The notes under the pieces are model-generated. The model did not search any database and was not told the origin of the DNA. It saw only the letters and a program-made list of their open reading frames with translations. A DNA stretch of 36,911 nt from Calycina herbarum (Eukaryota; Ascomycota; Leotiomycetes; Helotiales; Pezizellaceae), in NCBI GenBank assembly GCA_001414485.1, contig LLEY01000309.1, positions 1 to 36,911 of the forward strand. The letters are read 5' to 3'. Within the stretch, counting starts at the first letter, position 1, and every line of letters begins with the position of its first letter. Of this stretch, positions 1 to 11,530 are shown piece by piece. The translations under genes and the position numbers were made by a program.

Positions 1-974
1 TAACTTAGCTATTATAATTAGTTAGTATCTAAGATTTCTAATATTATTTATATATATAGTAATAAAGTAAGGTTTTTAATTTTATTAATTTTTATTAAGA
101 ATTACAGATTTTTACTAGGGTTGCACAGACGTTTTTTGTATGCATTTTTAGTGATCCACTCGGTGATATGATCCACTCGGTGGTAAAGCACGTTATTATT
201 AATATTATTCTTAGAAATTATTACTATATAAGAAAAGAACTTACTTTTTACCTTGTTTTATTTTATTGTAAAACAACGCTTCAAATCTAGACTCTCTTCT
301 ATAAGAGGAAATATAAAGTACAATCAGGGCTATTTAGATATAAACACCTTTTTTTAATAGCTCTTTAAATTAGCTACGATACAGCCAATACAAAAGAGAG
401 TCTTATAATATACTAAATAACTGAATAGTACCAAAGCTATCACCATGAGCTCTCAGATGCTCTAGCTAAACCTGGCTTGTCTCACATTATCCTACATTTT
501 CATTAGTCCGCTTTCCCAGGTGGGTAGAATTAGCCAAAAGAGCGTCTAAGGAACTAAGATAAGACTTAACTACTACTCCGTGCACAGCCGCTTACGTGTT
601 ACCTACCCCTCTTTTTCCCCTTTTGGAAGGAGGTGGGTGCTACGATAATCTATCTCTGAGATGTGCTCTGTGATGTTGTACTTTCTTTGTACATCTTTGC
701 TTGTTTAGGTGAGACATTGAAGATTAACTTTGTTTACTTCACAATGTTAAGAACCTGTAATGAGATTGTAATTACGAAATCTCGCGAACCTCTTTTGATA
801 TCCCTAGCATTGCTAGTTAACTTCACAGAACGGAAGAAGTAACATTGTGGACCCATTCATTATAATATCTAGCCCTCCCCGATAACCCTAATGAACAACG
901 CCCCGAATAAACTCGTCAAACTCCTATGACCCAAATGCTCCCAATCCAATCCCACGCCCTTTTCTTCTTCTCAT
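1..974. other. Gene-free flank, AT-rich left part
   Basis: No open frame of gene quality is visible. The first 400 bases are strongly A+T and TpA rich, like the decayed repeats at the right of the window, and are probably an old RIP-mutated repeat. A 13-base box (GATCCACTCGGTG) occurs twice in tandem at about 153-183. The right part, from about 420, has normal base composition and is probably the downstream flank and 3' UTR of the minus-strand polymerase gene. Confidence 0.6.
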
Positions 975-3392
975 TCAAAACAAAACTTCCCTCACCCTCC
1001 CCGTCCCCCTCGTAACGCCATACTCAACCCACCTAGCAACCCCCCTCCGACCGGGCGCAACAATACTCCCTGGATTCATAACATGACACCCCTCATACGT
1101 AACACAGAAAGCAGGTGTATCAACATCCGCCAACACCATAGCGGTAGGTAGGGGATAGATTTGTAATGCCGATGTGTAATCCCACAGGACGGGACGGATG
1201 GCTAGAGGAAAGGGAGAGAGGTGTCCTTGGTCTAAGAGGGTCTTTGTGAGTTTGCGGGCGGCGTGGAGGTCTGGTTGTGGTGTGGGTTCGGGGGCCGCTG
1301 GGAGGGGCGAGGATGAGGGGGAGGTTTGTTGGGTAGGGGATGAGGGGGGAGGGGGCGTGTTGGACATTTGGATGTCTTCTTCCTCTTCTTCTGGGGCGTC
1401 GGGTTTCGAGGGGGAGAATTTAATGGCTGTTCGACGGAGACGACTCGTCATATTATCTCTGAAAACCAAGAGCTCATGACTAGGACCGAATAACGATACT
1501 CTCGCCGGATTACTCGTCCATATCGCTTCCCCATCTCCTTTGGTCCCTCTTTCTTTTTCCATTTCTGCGTTTGCAGTTGCGAATGCGCGTTTTATTCGTG
1601 AAGTGAAGACTTCTGGGATTCCGGGACGTGGGAGGGTTGTTGCTGCTCCGGCTGAGAAGGAGGAATTCCAGCCATCGTTGTCGCCCGGCACGAAGATGAA
1701 AGTTGAGGATTGGAGGAGGGTTGGGTATTCGGAGAGTGTGAGGGCGAGAGTGTCGAAGTATTCTTTATATTCTATACTGCCTCCGCTTCCACCGCGTGAC
1801 ATAATGGGGTGTTGGACGAAGTTCCCGAGGAGGATGAAAGTCATAGGTGTGTTTTCTTCTGTTTCTGCTGCGTAAAGTCCGAGGAGTTTTTTGAGGGCTT
1901 GTAGGGTGGCGGGTTTATCAAGTGTTACTTCTCCGATGATGATTATTCTTCCTCTTCCTTCGGTGTCTTCTTCTTCTAGGGGTGTTTTGAGAATTCTTTG
2001 CTCGATTTTTCGCATTTTGGACCCGACTGCTCTTTCGCTTCCTACACCTAGGAAGTCTACCCAGCCAAAACCACCGCCAGCTGTGATATCTCCATCTCCA
2101 TTTTTTCCACTGAGACCGAGGGTTGTTTGTCTTCTCTCGCAGGGGGGACCACCGATGAAGAATCCGATAAACTTTCCACCGATGGTACCACCAATACCAC
2201 CGCTTCCTCCAAGTCCACCGGCGTTATTGTCGTCTTCTTCGTATGTTCCGTCGACTATTACTATCATTCCTGGAGCGAACCAGGCACCATCTTCTGGTAA
2301 TGGCTTGGCGTGTGTGAGATCCAGGGCAATACTCCCCGTAAGATCGTTTATTGCCAGTGTTCCAGTAGGCGATATGCTGAGAAGACCTAAGAGCATGTGA
2401 GTGCTTCCATTTCGGCCAAGGAGATTTGCAATGGGTGTGAGTTTGTAAGATTGCTGAGCTGAATTTGAAGCGGAACGGCGAAGTGAGGATTTGGTGGTTT
2501 CGAATGTTGGTGCTTGGAAGGATTCATTTCGTAAAAGGCGTTGGTGTATTAGGTTGTATCTATTCCGGAAAACTTGAGTTTTATGAGATGCTGGTGGTAG
2601 GAGTGATGGCTTTGATGTGTCTCTGAAATGGAGTTAGAATAGTTTTTTTGAGGTGACTTATAAGGATATAACATACTTGTCAAAATGCTTCTTTCCAACA
2701 TTATAGAGTAAGCGGGGTTGTTCGAAGGCATCAATAACTTTGAGCCACTTTCTAGGATCTCGATTTCCTTCATCTTCTTCCTCGTCCTCAACGTCTAAAG
2801 TTGACAGTCCTAGACTTGACTGACTATCTTCTCTTGCCAGAGAAATTGGCCGCAGTCCCAATCTTGTATGGGAAACCTCCCCGGACTGCGAAGACCCAAG
2901 AACAAGACTATTCTGCCGACTGAGTTCTCTGGCAACCACTATTCTCCCACCCACCATACTCCCCTCCAAATTCTTCAAAATATCCTTCAATTCCCCCTTT
3001 TCACCATCCACAATCACGCCACCACTTCTACTCTTCCAACTCTTAGCCACCTCCTCCAACACCTTCTCGGCTAACCCCTCTTCCCTCCATCCTGTCCCGC
3101 AATGCCTCCCAATAAACGTAGCAATAACTTGTAGAGCCGAAGATGTGAGGGTTAGACTGTGTTTTTTGGTAAAGGTTCGGAAGGCAAGAGGCCTTAGTGT
3201 CGCGGGAGGAAGGAGGACCGGGAGAATGCTCGCTTTGGGGGCGATTGCAGGTGGATTGAAAGGTCTTATGGTATGCGCCGGCGTGCCAAAGGCGGGGGAG
3301 GAAGAGGGAATTGGGTTTGCGGGAGCTGGTGTATCGGGTGCTTTGAATATTGCAGCCGTTCTTGGCTTTCCGGTGGGTAGAGATTTACTCAT
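975..3392 (-). CDS. DPB2: DNA polymerase epsilon subunit B (Dpb2/POLE2)
   Basis: Non-catalytic B subunit of the leading-strand replicative polymerase epsilon; in the nucleus it links the polymerase to the CMG helicase. Two exons: 3392-2677 and 2622-975, with a 54-bp intron (donor GTATGT, acceptor CAG); 787 aa. Residues about 75-140 resemble the Dpoe2NT helical domain. The end of exon 1 (AFEQPRLLYNVGKKHF) matches the family signature before the OB fold. The calcineurin-like, catalytically dead phosphoesterase part shows IIIIGEVTLDKP (about 465), FILLGNF (about 501), FIFVPGDND (about 547), SLFGPSHELLVFRDNMTSRL and a C-terminal HVMNPGSI. A Gly-rich insert (about 373-388) and an acidic, Pro/Ser-rich insert precede the C-terminus. 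The start is the only upstream in-frame ATG seen. Divergent from the histone chaperone gene, with a shared MCB-containing promoter. Confidence 0.93.
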
Positions 3393-3918
3393 TGTGCTAA
3401 TAAATCGAAAGTTTTCGGAATTATGGTATCGAAAGACTTCCAGGTGGAGAGACCGTGAGACGCGTCAAAAGGCGCGTAAAGTGTTTTCCCTCTAGGCCAG
3501 TGACCTTGTATGTCGCGATGGAGAGTAAAAGCAGCAGCAAACACGCAGGCTCGTACCTGCCTAAATTTCGTTGTTCCAATTCTCTAGGGTAATTCAAAGT
3601 GATTGTCCTAAATACTTGGGACAATTTAGAATATAATTCAGGTATTTTAGGTTCGATTATCCCAAATTCTCTGCCAAATTATACTAGAACGTCACTGCTG
3701 CTTTTGTCCTCCAGTGTGCAAGGGTCCGCGGGTGGCCGAGCTTCACACATCACATCACCCTCAGCAACCTGAAGTTCAAGCTGTCGCAAACAAGATAAAT
3801 CAATCAACTTCACCACCGAAATCGATTCGACATACGATTCCATCAGTTCCATTTCACTTCCTTCCCAATCCGTATCAATCAATTAAAGTCGATATTAAAT
3901 ATCAATCGCGACGATACA
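3393..3918. promoter_or_regulatory. Divergent promoter of DPB2 and the NASP-like gene, with an MCB box
   Basis: This 526-bp gap separates two head-to-head start codons. It contains ACGCGT (3460-3465), the MluI cell-cycle box bound by MBF-type factors in yeasts, followed six bases later by GGCGCG (3471-3476), an E2F/MBF-like core. Both lie within 85 bp of the polymerase start. A DNA polymerase subunit and an H3/H4 chaperone are both expected to peak in S phase. That the box acts on both genes is inference. No other convincing gene is present in the gap. Confidence 0.6.
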
Positions 3919-5529
3919 ATGGCAGACAATCCAGAACCGGTCGCGAACCACCCAGAGCCCATCGAACCACCCGTCACCCTGTCCCAAGATGCGGCCGCCG
4001 CAATGGAGGCATTCAATTCGGTCAAAGTATCGTTAGCAGATCTTTGCGCAAAGGGAACAGCACAGTATGCGCACAAGAATTACGAAGAGGCCTCGGATTT
4101 GTATTCCCAAGCTTCGGAGCTTCAAGCTGAGCTAAATGGCGAGATGTCTCCCGAGAACGCTGAGATCCTGTTCCTCTACGGTCGCTCGGTTTTCAAAGTC
4201 GGACAGGGCAAGAGTGATGTTTTAGGTGGACGCGCTTCGGGAGAGAAGAAGAAGGAGAAGAAGAAGGGAGCTGCGAAGTCTAAGGCCGAGAAACCAAAGG
4301 AGGAGGAGAAGACGAAGAGCGAACTTGTTGCTGAGGAGGGTGTTGCCATTATCGCGGATCAAGCAAGTGGCGCAAAGGAGGAAGTCGAGGCGAAGAAACC
4401 ATTGTTCCAGTTTACTGGTGATGAGAACTTTGAGGATTCTGATGATGAGGATGCTGAGGTATGCACTTGCCCCAGAGCTCATCATAGCATATTCTTACAG
4501 TTCATTAGGGCGATGATGCGGAAGGAGAAGAGGAGGAGGAGGAAGACGATCTCGCTGCAGCTTTCGAAATTCTGGATCTCGCTCGAGTTTTGTTCACCAA
4601 GAAATTAGAGGAACCAGAGAATGGCGAGGGCAAGGGAAAAGAAGTTGGAGATTCGTCAATGACAAAACACATCAAAGAGAGACTGGCAGATACACACGAT
4701 CTTCTTGCAGAAATTTCTCTCGAGAATGAGAGGTGAGTACACCAATTGCATGAATTCTGGACTTGGCTAATTATCATAGATTCCCTGCTGCGGTTGCCGA
4801 TTTCAGAGCTTCATTAGTATACAAAAAGGAGTTGTACCCTGAAGAATCCGAAGTCATGGCCGAAGGTCACTACAAACTGGCCCTCGCATTGGAATTTGCT
4901 TCAGCAACAACCGAAAAGCCCGAGGGCGAAGAGGGCAAGCCAGCCGAGAATGACACCGAAGTCGAGGATGGTCAAGCTCTCAGAGAAGAAGCTGTGAAGG
5001 AGATGCAGGCTGCAATTGACATTACAAACGCCAAGCTACAAGCTAAAGAAGTTGAGCTTGCTTCTTGCTCCTCTCCAGATGACAATGTTGTCACTCGAGC
5101 ACAAATTGCTGATGTCAAGGAAATGGTTGCTCAATTGGAGGTCAAAGTAAGCATTACCATCCTCCCATGATGTTTTTAAAAACTAACACTCTGTTCCAGC
5201 TCACCGAATTGAAAGCACCAGCCGTAGATGTCAATGGCATCAAAGAGACCTTGGGTATGGGAGGTGGCAATGCAATGGGTGGAGTCCTTGGAGCAGCTTT
5301 AGGAGAAACCCCCGCCCAAGCTGCCACCAGAATTGAAGAAGCCAAGAAAACAGCAACCGACCTGACTGGTCTCGTTCGCCGGAAGAAGGGAGAGAAGACC
5401 GCAGAAGCTACACCAGAACCAACTGCAGCCGCAGCTACAAACGGCACGAGTGGAAAACGCAAGGCCGAAGACGACGCCGATGAGAGTGATTGCAAGAAAG
5501 CCAAGGTCGAGACTGCGGTTGAGGCTTAA
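3919..5529 (+). CDS. NASP/Sim3/Hif1-type histone H3-H4 chaperone
   Basis: Nuclear chaperone of the SHNi-TPR family, which binds histone H3/H4 (or CENP-A, as for fission yeast Sim3). Four exons: 3919-4458, 4509-4732, 4780-5146, 5200-5529; 486 aa. Intron 1 must use the TAG acceptor at 4506-4508; the CAG at 4500 would break the frame. Visible features: an N-terminal TPR (KGTAQYAHKNYEEASDLYSQ, about 46-65), a Lys/Glu-rich linker, and an acidic tract across the first junction (DDEDAE, then a Glu run) that interrupts the TPR array as in NASP. The SHNi-TPR part follows (AAFEILDLARVLF and RFPAAVADFRASLVYKKELY), then a long helix. A C-terminal basic patch (GKRKAE... CKKAKVE) looks like a nuclear signal. 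The start context, ACAATGGCA, is good. Neighbour and promoter partner of DPB2. Confidence 0.9.
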
Positions 5530-6341
5530 ATGGGTTTACAGATTTCGGGTTCAAGGCGATGGACGGCGGGCTATTTGTGGTCATCATATTGGGGATTGAA
5601 AAAAGTACAATATTTCTGGCTGGATGGGCGTTTTGACAAAGGAGAAATACCATCGGTTTGGTAGTAATTTATGGTCTGACTGGTTGGTCATTGGGTTTTC
5701 GCTCATGGCAATATGAACTAATGAAATGGTCTCACTACGTTTTCTTCACTGCAAATATTGAGAGGGGAGGGGAGAATCCTATTTGTGCTCTAGATTCCTC
5801 ATTTTCGGGTCATCGATTATGGCGAGACCTCTTTTCATTTCTTGCTTTTCTGTTTGCTTCGTGGACCAAGTTTGATATTGAATTCAAGAGAATTTACTTG
5901 ATTTGCCATATCGTTGCGCCTGGCAGTTGGTTTTAGAAAGGTAATACAAGCGCTACCATTCCTCACTGGAGGCTGGGCAGTTTTCTCCTCCTTGTCATTC
6001 CACTTACGTTTTAAATATTGTGATGGCTATGATTTGAGAGTAATATAAATTGCGCATCTTTTCATAAAGCAGCATCTAGCATAGCTCACAGCTTTGGTGC
6101 TCTTATCGTGGCCGAGGCTTATCATGTTGGAGGGGTATCTTAAAAGTGGGGCTATGATTGGACATCTTCCGTTTGATGTTGAATTGGATTCACATCAAGC
6201 AGCTTCCAACTTGTCCTCCTGTCATTGGAAACTTCGGGTCAATAAATATCTCTGCTAAAACACATCCAAAATCAATTAAACCAAAACAGAAGTCTTGCGC
6301 TTCTTCAGTAATTCCGATTACCCCTCCATTGGCTTGCTAAC
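5530..6341. other. Intergenic: 3' flank of the chaperone gene and promoter of the dioxygenase gene
   Basis: Tandem genes lie on either side. No open frame with coding character, RNA gene or repeat is visible. An inverted CCAAT motif (ATTGG, near 6159) lies about 180 bp before the next start and may be a promoter element. Confidence 0.5.
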
Positions 6342-7341
6342 ATGGCACCATCACGCACATCCCCCCAACCTCCTACAGCCTCTCAAGATGGCCTTACGAA
6401 AGATCAGCTCGCACAGTTTGAACAAGATGGATATCTTCTCATTCCTGGTGCCTTAGACGAAGCCACAGTCTCTTCCCTCTTGTCCGAAACCCACTCCATG
6501 CTGGACAACTTCTCCTTAGATGACCACCCCATGACCAAGTTCTCCACTGGCGAAGGGGATGATGTAGAGCATGTCGGTGATGATTACTTCCTCAGCAGCG
6601 GAGACAAGATTCGATATTTCTTCGAAGAAGGTCTTACATATCCATCATCCCCTTTCCCAACAGTTGCTGATGAAGTACTTCCTTCCAGATGCCTTCGATA
6701 AATCCGGCAACCTAGCCAAGCCCAAAGCCCTAGCAATAAACAAAATAGGCCACTACCTCCATGTCCTCTCTCCACCCTTTGCATCCCTCCTCTCGCTCTC
6801 CTCAACCCATTCTCCCGGCGCAATCGCTCGTTCTATCGGCTTCAAAGATCCTCGATGTCTCCAAAGTATGATAATCTGCAAACAACCCGAAATAGGCGGT
6901 GCCGTCCCTCCACATCAAGATTCCACATTCCTCTACACCGATCCCCCATCCGCTGTCGGTTTCTGGTACGCGTTAGAAGATGCAACAGTGGAAAATGGAT
7001 GTCTAAGCTTTCTACCTGGGAGTCATAAAACTGCGGAGGTGGGGAAGAGGTTTGTTAGGAAGAAGGGAGGGGATGGTACGGAGTTTATTGAAAATGAGGG
7101 AAGACGGTTTCCGGAGGGGAATGAATATGGAGCGAAGGAGGAGGGGGGGGAGTATAAGTTGGGGGAGGTTAAGGCTGGGACGTTGGTGTTGATTCATGGG
7201 AATTTGCTGCATAAGAGTGAGAAGAATGTTAGTAGCAAAGGGAGGATTATTTATACGTTTCATGTTATTGAGGGGGAGGGGGCGGTTTATGATGAGAGGA
7301 ATTGGTTGCAGCCTCCGAGGGAGGGGTTTACGAAGATTTGA
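6342..7341 (+). CDS. Phytanoyl-CoA dioxygenase (PhyH) family protein, PHYHD1-like
   Basis: Fe(II)/2-oxoglutarate-dependent oxygenase; the substrate cannot be told from sequence. Two exons, 6342-6630 and 6689-7341, 313 aa (human PHYHD1 is about 290). The intron joins RYFFEE to DAFDKSGNL, which matches the family. Its donor, GTCTTA, is unusual, but no better GT lies nearby and the acceptor is TTCCAG. Iron ligands: HQD in PPHQDSTFLYTDP (first His and Asp) and the distal His in LVLIHGNLLHKSEKN. The Arg of GRIIYTFHVIEG is the likely 2-oxoglutarate anchor. The early FEQDGYLLIPGAL is the usual start of the fold. There is no PTS1 tail (it ends FTKI), so it is probably not peroxisomal. Base use switches sharply from C/T-rich to G/A-rich codons near 7020. 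Confidence 0.88.
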
Positions 7342-8326
7342 AGAATTTGGGCTTGAAAGGGGGGAGTTGGTGGGTTAGGTAGAGAGGTATGTTGACTATC
7401 GTTAAGTTTGCTCAATTCTCCCCTCTCCATTTATGGCTGAGAATCATGTGGGCGATTGAAAACTGAAGTGCAGGAACATCATCTGTCTCTCTAGTTGGAA
7501 CTACCACATCCAATGTCCCAAAATACGAAGACACTATTTATTGCAGGCAACAGGATGTGTTGCAGTCATGTTTTAGAAGCTTATAATTCGATCCCCTGCA
7601 TCACCAGTCTTTTGTTTTGTTGACTGCTTGTTACAAAGAAATCGTGGAATGGAGATGGTAAGATTCTAATCATGGATTTGATATCCCACACCAAGTTTCC
7701 CAGACCCAAGCGAACACATTTTTGCCCTGTCCGCTGTTGTGTCTTTAAGTTTCATTTCAAATGCTCTCAGACAAGACTAAATTAATATAATAAAATACCA
7801 CAAGTAATTATCGCCATCTCTAGCTTTCTAAATAAAAATACTACTGAAAGCAGAAGCATTCCACAATCAAAACCCATAAATGGTAGTCACAGCACCATTA
7901 TATCACAGACATCAGCACGAAATGGGCACAGGAAAGTATCAAGTTATCATTGTGTATCTCTGGTAGAAAACGCTGGTGAAATGTAGTAGCAACAGCAGGC
8001 CACAGAGGCAGAAACCAGTGGAAAGACAACAAAAAAGAACTCCAGACCACAGAAATAACAACCAATTTTAAGGCCTAAAGAGCACAGCCAGGAAACTTCT
8101 ACCAACCCAACAACGTCACCAAACACAAAACCACAGAACGGAAGAGGTTAACTCCAGCAGATTAAAGAGCAGGAAAAACTCCCAAGAACAAACGTACAAG
8201 ACCAAAACAACTGGGAGGACAGCAGGGCCGAACAAGCGAGCCGAACAGACCAGAACTGAGGAGCACTGGCTGACAATAACTACCCAAAGCAGAAAAAAAC
8301 CCAAGCTCCACCTCTATGTTGTGTCT
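7342..8326. other. Intergenic between convergent genes
   Basis: About 1 kb between the stop of the dioxygenase gene and the stop of the minus-strand cyclotransferase-like gene. No coding, RNA or repeat signal was recognised. The short open frames here lack family resemblance and splice support. It presumably holds both 3' UTRs. Confidence 0.5.
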
Positions 8327-9317
8327 CTATTGTTGTCGTGGGCGAGGTACAGGAATCTCATACAATTGTGGCTTTCTTTGGACCGTCGCCATGTTGAAGA
8401 GAGGGGCATTACTAGTAAAATAAAGAGGTTAGCATACATCCTTCTCAACGAAAGGGCAGAAAGAGACTTGGAAAAGAGGAAGAATACTTACGGATCGTCA
8501 TATGGAATTGGACCAAAAACCTCCGCAGCTCTCTCAGGATCCGCAGGGATATCTGGTGTAGCTAATGGTCGTGGAAGAGGTGGAGGAAGTAATTGACCAG
8601 CATGTAGATTGAACCGAAGCATATCGATATACCACTTCGGAATATCAAGTGGTGAGCCATTTGGCACGAAGTTATTGGCGATACTCCAGTTTCGGAGGTT
8701 TTGGATGCCATTGGTCCATCCAGTCATCTCGTTCTCGTAGTTGGGGTGCCATTGAAGGCCTGTGGCGACGGTGTGTCTAGGATCCCAGTATATCATCGCA
8801 ACTTGGCGGGTTTCGTGGTAGGTAACGCCTGGTGGTGGGATTGTACCCTTACGTACGATTGGGGAGTGGCGTATGAAGACTCGCTCGTTTCGTCGGCTCC
8901 TAATTCCACGTCTGCTGATGCGTTGGAGATATCTATCGTCGTCGTTGGCTGAAACCAAGAAGGCGCATCCCAATACCCCGTTTTGGTTTGGGTTGAAATC
9001 CACGAGAGGACTTGGTCGGATATTGGGCTCGCCTGCGAAGTCAATCAAGTTAGTATTTGATGATCCAAAGATCGATCTAGTAAAGAGAGAGGTTTAACAT
9101 GCTGGTTGATGTGGAGTTGCCAGGCTGGGAGCCAGGCAAGACCAACAAACTTTGCAGATGGGAACTGCGCCTTGAACTCTCTGGTGTTTAAATGGTGTGT
9201 ATAAACAAAGAGAAGGAAGCCTGGGCGCGTTCCATCTCCGTTGAACTTATACTCTGCTGTTGCCAGCATTTCATTGAGTCCCCGTTCAATTGGGAAGAAA
9301 TTGGTCCAGTTGTCCAT
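8327..9317 (-). CDS. Gamma-glutamylcyclotransferase-like (GGCT/AIG2 fold) protein
   Basis: Probable member of the GGCT fold, which cyclises gamma-glutamyl amino acids; actual activity unknown. Model: exons 9317-9099, 9027-8492 and 8411-8327, 279 aa. The last intron is clear (donor GTAAGT, branch GCTAAC, acceptor CTAG) and adds about 28 residues ending in PRPRQQ. The first is problematic: donor GTTAAA, branch TACTAAC. The CAG acceptor at 9033 shifts the frame, while the AG five bases on keeps it. Family hints: LFVYTHHLN in place of the usual YGSNL loop, AKFVGLAWLPAWQLHIN, GVLGCAFLVSANDDD (vWGvly-like), then VAMIYWD and IPKWYIDML near the end. The altered YGSNL loop could mean lost activity. 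The start is the ATG at 9317; the open frame extends upstream without another ATG. Confidence 0.6.
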
Positions 9318-9659
9318 TGTTTGAGTGCGCTGGCTAAGCGAGGGTAAGGGGGGAAGTTTCTGCAATGTATCTTGAGGCCAGAGGATGAAGAGAAATGGAG
9401 TTGTGGTGGCTGAAGAGGTTGAGAGGTTGAAAATTATAGAAGCAACAGAAATGATTTAAAGCTTTGACGCGTACAAATTCACTCTTCACTTGTCACTACA
9501 CATACCTTCAGCAACAACCGAAGTAACTCCCTATCACTCTTCAGTATATACCTAAACAGTACTCACTTAATGACATTACTCAAGAGTTTTAGATGACTTG
9601 ACTTCGTTGTTTGAAAATATGTTAAATAATAAAAAGAAACAAGGCTAGTTATAGGTTAT

Positions 9660-10100
9660 GTTTCAGTAAATATAGCTGTTTCCTATGAGTATCTAAGATT
9701 AGTAGAAGAATAAGAAGATAACTATGTCTTTGCAACGATTTTTTTTCTCTTTTGCGAAAGACAATAATAAGATAGTTGAGTAAGTATGCTTCATTTTTGA
9801 AATTTTGCGAACTGGATAGAAGAATCTAGAATTTCAAAGTCTGTTACAACGATAAAACTAGAGAGAAACAGATATCCCACTAAAACAAGCCATAGTAACA
9901 ATTCTTGAATATCGCAAATTTGTGCAGTTTATAGTAGAATTTAGAACTCCAAAGTATCTTAGGACGATATAGCTAGTTTGGATATTTCCTATTACAAGTA
10001 TCACTAGTAACAATTCCCGAGAACTATGGATTTGCGAACTATATGAGAGATTTGAGAAATTTCGGGTGTACCTCAGACGATAGTAATTCTTGTAACTTGT
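9660..10100. repeat. Degenerate tandem repeat, period about 112-115 bp
   Basis: Anchor words recur at nearly constant spacing. TAGTAACAATTC occurs at 9893 and 10005. GAATCTAGAATTTCAAAG near 9822 is matched by a diverged copy near 9937. TTTGCGAACT is near 9805 and 10030, with a variant near 9919, and GACGATA-like words follow each. Three copies are clear, and a fourth weaker one starts near 9665. The region is AT-rich with no gene. Confidence 0.6.
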
Positions 10101-10929
10101 ATGGTTTAATTCAATTAATTTTGATGCTTTATAATAATACTTCCGAGTAGATGTATATGAGAAAATGATAGACCCTCTCACCTTACCCTTTTAAACAAAG
10201 GTTTTAGGTTTAAACGAATGACTACATCTGATAGCAAATGTAAAGTTTGATACAAAATCTCAAACTTCTCTTCAGCAAACGGGAGAAAACATTCAATGTG
10301 AGGTTTGACATTCAATGAGAAGTTGAGTAATCTTTACAAACTCTTCACGAAAAGAAGTCTCTTCATCCAAATGAAGTCTCAACGTTCAATGAGCTTCCAT
10401 GAACGCAAAACTCTACTTTGAATGTAATAGTATCTATTGAACTCCATATCTTCACTTGAACGTAAAGGTTTCTTATGAGATCTGTTTCTCCGCTTGAACA
10501 AAAGGGTTTTTTTCATGAACTCTGTTTCCCCTCTTGAACGTAAAGGGTTCTTATGAACGCATAGGCTTTTCACAAATTTAAAAGTCCATTTTGGCTATTA
10601 AAGCTACTCCTAAACGCGGTAGCTTCACTTGAATGAACGAAATCCCATCAAACGTAGAAACTTCTCTTGAACCTTGAACCTCCCTTGGAATTTTGTAGCT
10701 ACTTATGAATTCAAAGTCACTCTTGAACTTTGAATCTTTTCTTGGGCTCGAAGCTACACCCAGCGTGAGAACAAATTAATCAATTAATCAATTATTAATC
10801 TGATTAACGTGATTAAATTAGATTAGATTATGATTAATAGGTTCCTTGATTAGATTAGATTAATAGGTTTTGATTAATCATAATTAATTAGATTAATATG
10901 ATTAATTATTATATAATTATATTTATATA

Positions 10930-11175
10930 CTAATTAATAATAAAATAGTTATCCTTAAACTCAGGCTCTTTCTTTCCGTTCTTCTTCTCTTCTTCCTCCT
11001 TCTTTACTCTCTCCTTCTTCTCTTCCTCTGTCTCTTCCTCTATATAGAAGCCCTAGCTCTTTAAGCTAGTAATAGCCTCAAAGGTCTCTTAAGAGAATCT
11101 ATTACGTTGCTTTGAAATAATCAGAGCAGCTTAACTAAAGAGCCTCTTGCTAGGAGCCGAAGTAGCAGGTATTTA
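10930..11175 (-). pseudogene. hAT transposase C-terminal (dimerisation) fragment
   Basis: The minus strand reads IPATSAPSKRLFS, stop, AALIISKQRNRFS, stop, ETFEAITSLKS, stop, G, then a Glu/Lys-rich tail. This matches the hAT C-terminal dimerisation motif, whose usual form is ATSAPSERVFS...ITKKRNRLS...CLKSW. The in-frame stops (TAA where Gln is likely, TAG where Trp is likely) fit RIP transitions. The catalytic part is missing, so this is the leftover of an internally deleted element. Confidence 0.8.
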
Positions 11176-11530
11176 TAGATACTTCCTAGCTAATATAGAG
11201 AGAATAGAATAGTTATGTCTAAGTATTTATAAGGCTTATAAGCTTAAAATTAGTAATTATATATATTAATAATATATATTTATTATTATATAATTAATAG
11301 TTAATTAATTAAGGCTTAAAATAAAGAAGTTACGTTGTAAAAAGACAGCTTAGGAGGTCTCGCTTAAGCTCCGGAGCGACGGAACGCTACTCCGTAACCA
11401 CTCCGAGCATCCGGCCCGGCCTCCGACTATGCCGGCCCGATCACGTGCTATATTAATCAGTTAATCAATTATTAATCTGATTAACGTGATTAGATTAGAT
11501 TAGATTATGATTAACGACTAAAAAGCGTTG

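Noticed and set aside
740..850. 10-bp inverted pair CACAATGTTA / TAACATTGTG as a possible MITE
   Set aside because: Arms are short, homology stops at once inside and outside, and no target duplication is seen.
1198..2400. Several plus-strand open frames opposite the polymerase subunit gene
   Set aside because: They are shadows of the minus-strand coding exon, with low-complexity translations and no family resemblance.
3640..3675. GGTTCGATTATCC, resembling a tRNA B box
   Set aside because: No A box at the right distance and no cloverleaf could be folded.
8116..8304. Minus-strand hydrophobic 62-codon frame
   Set aside because: Arises from a CA-rich intergenic stretch; no signal-peptide logic, no splice support and no homologue recognised.
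9858..10181. Minus-strand frame of 107 codons
   Set aside because: Tyr/Ser/Ile-rich translation of AT-rich tandem repeats, no start context or family match.
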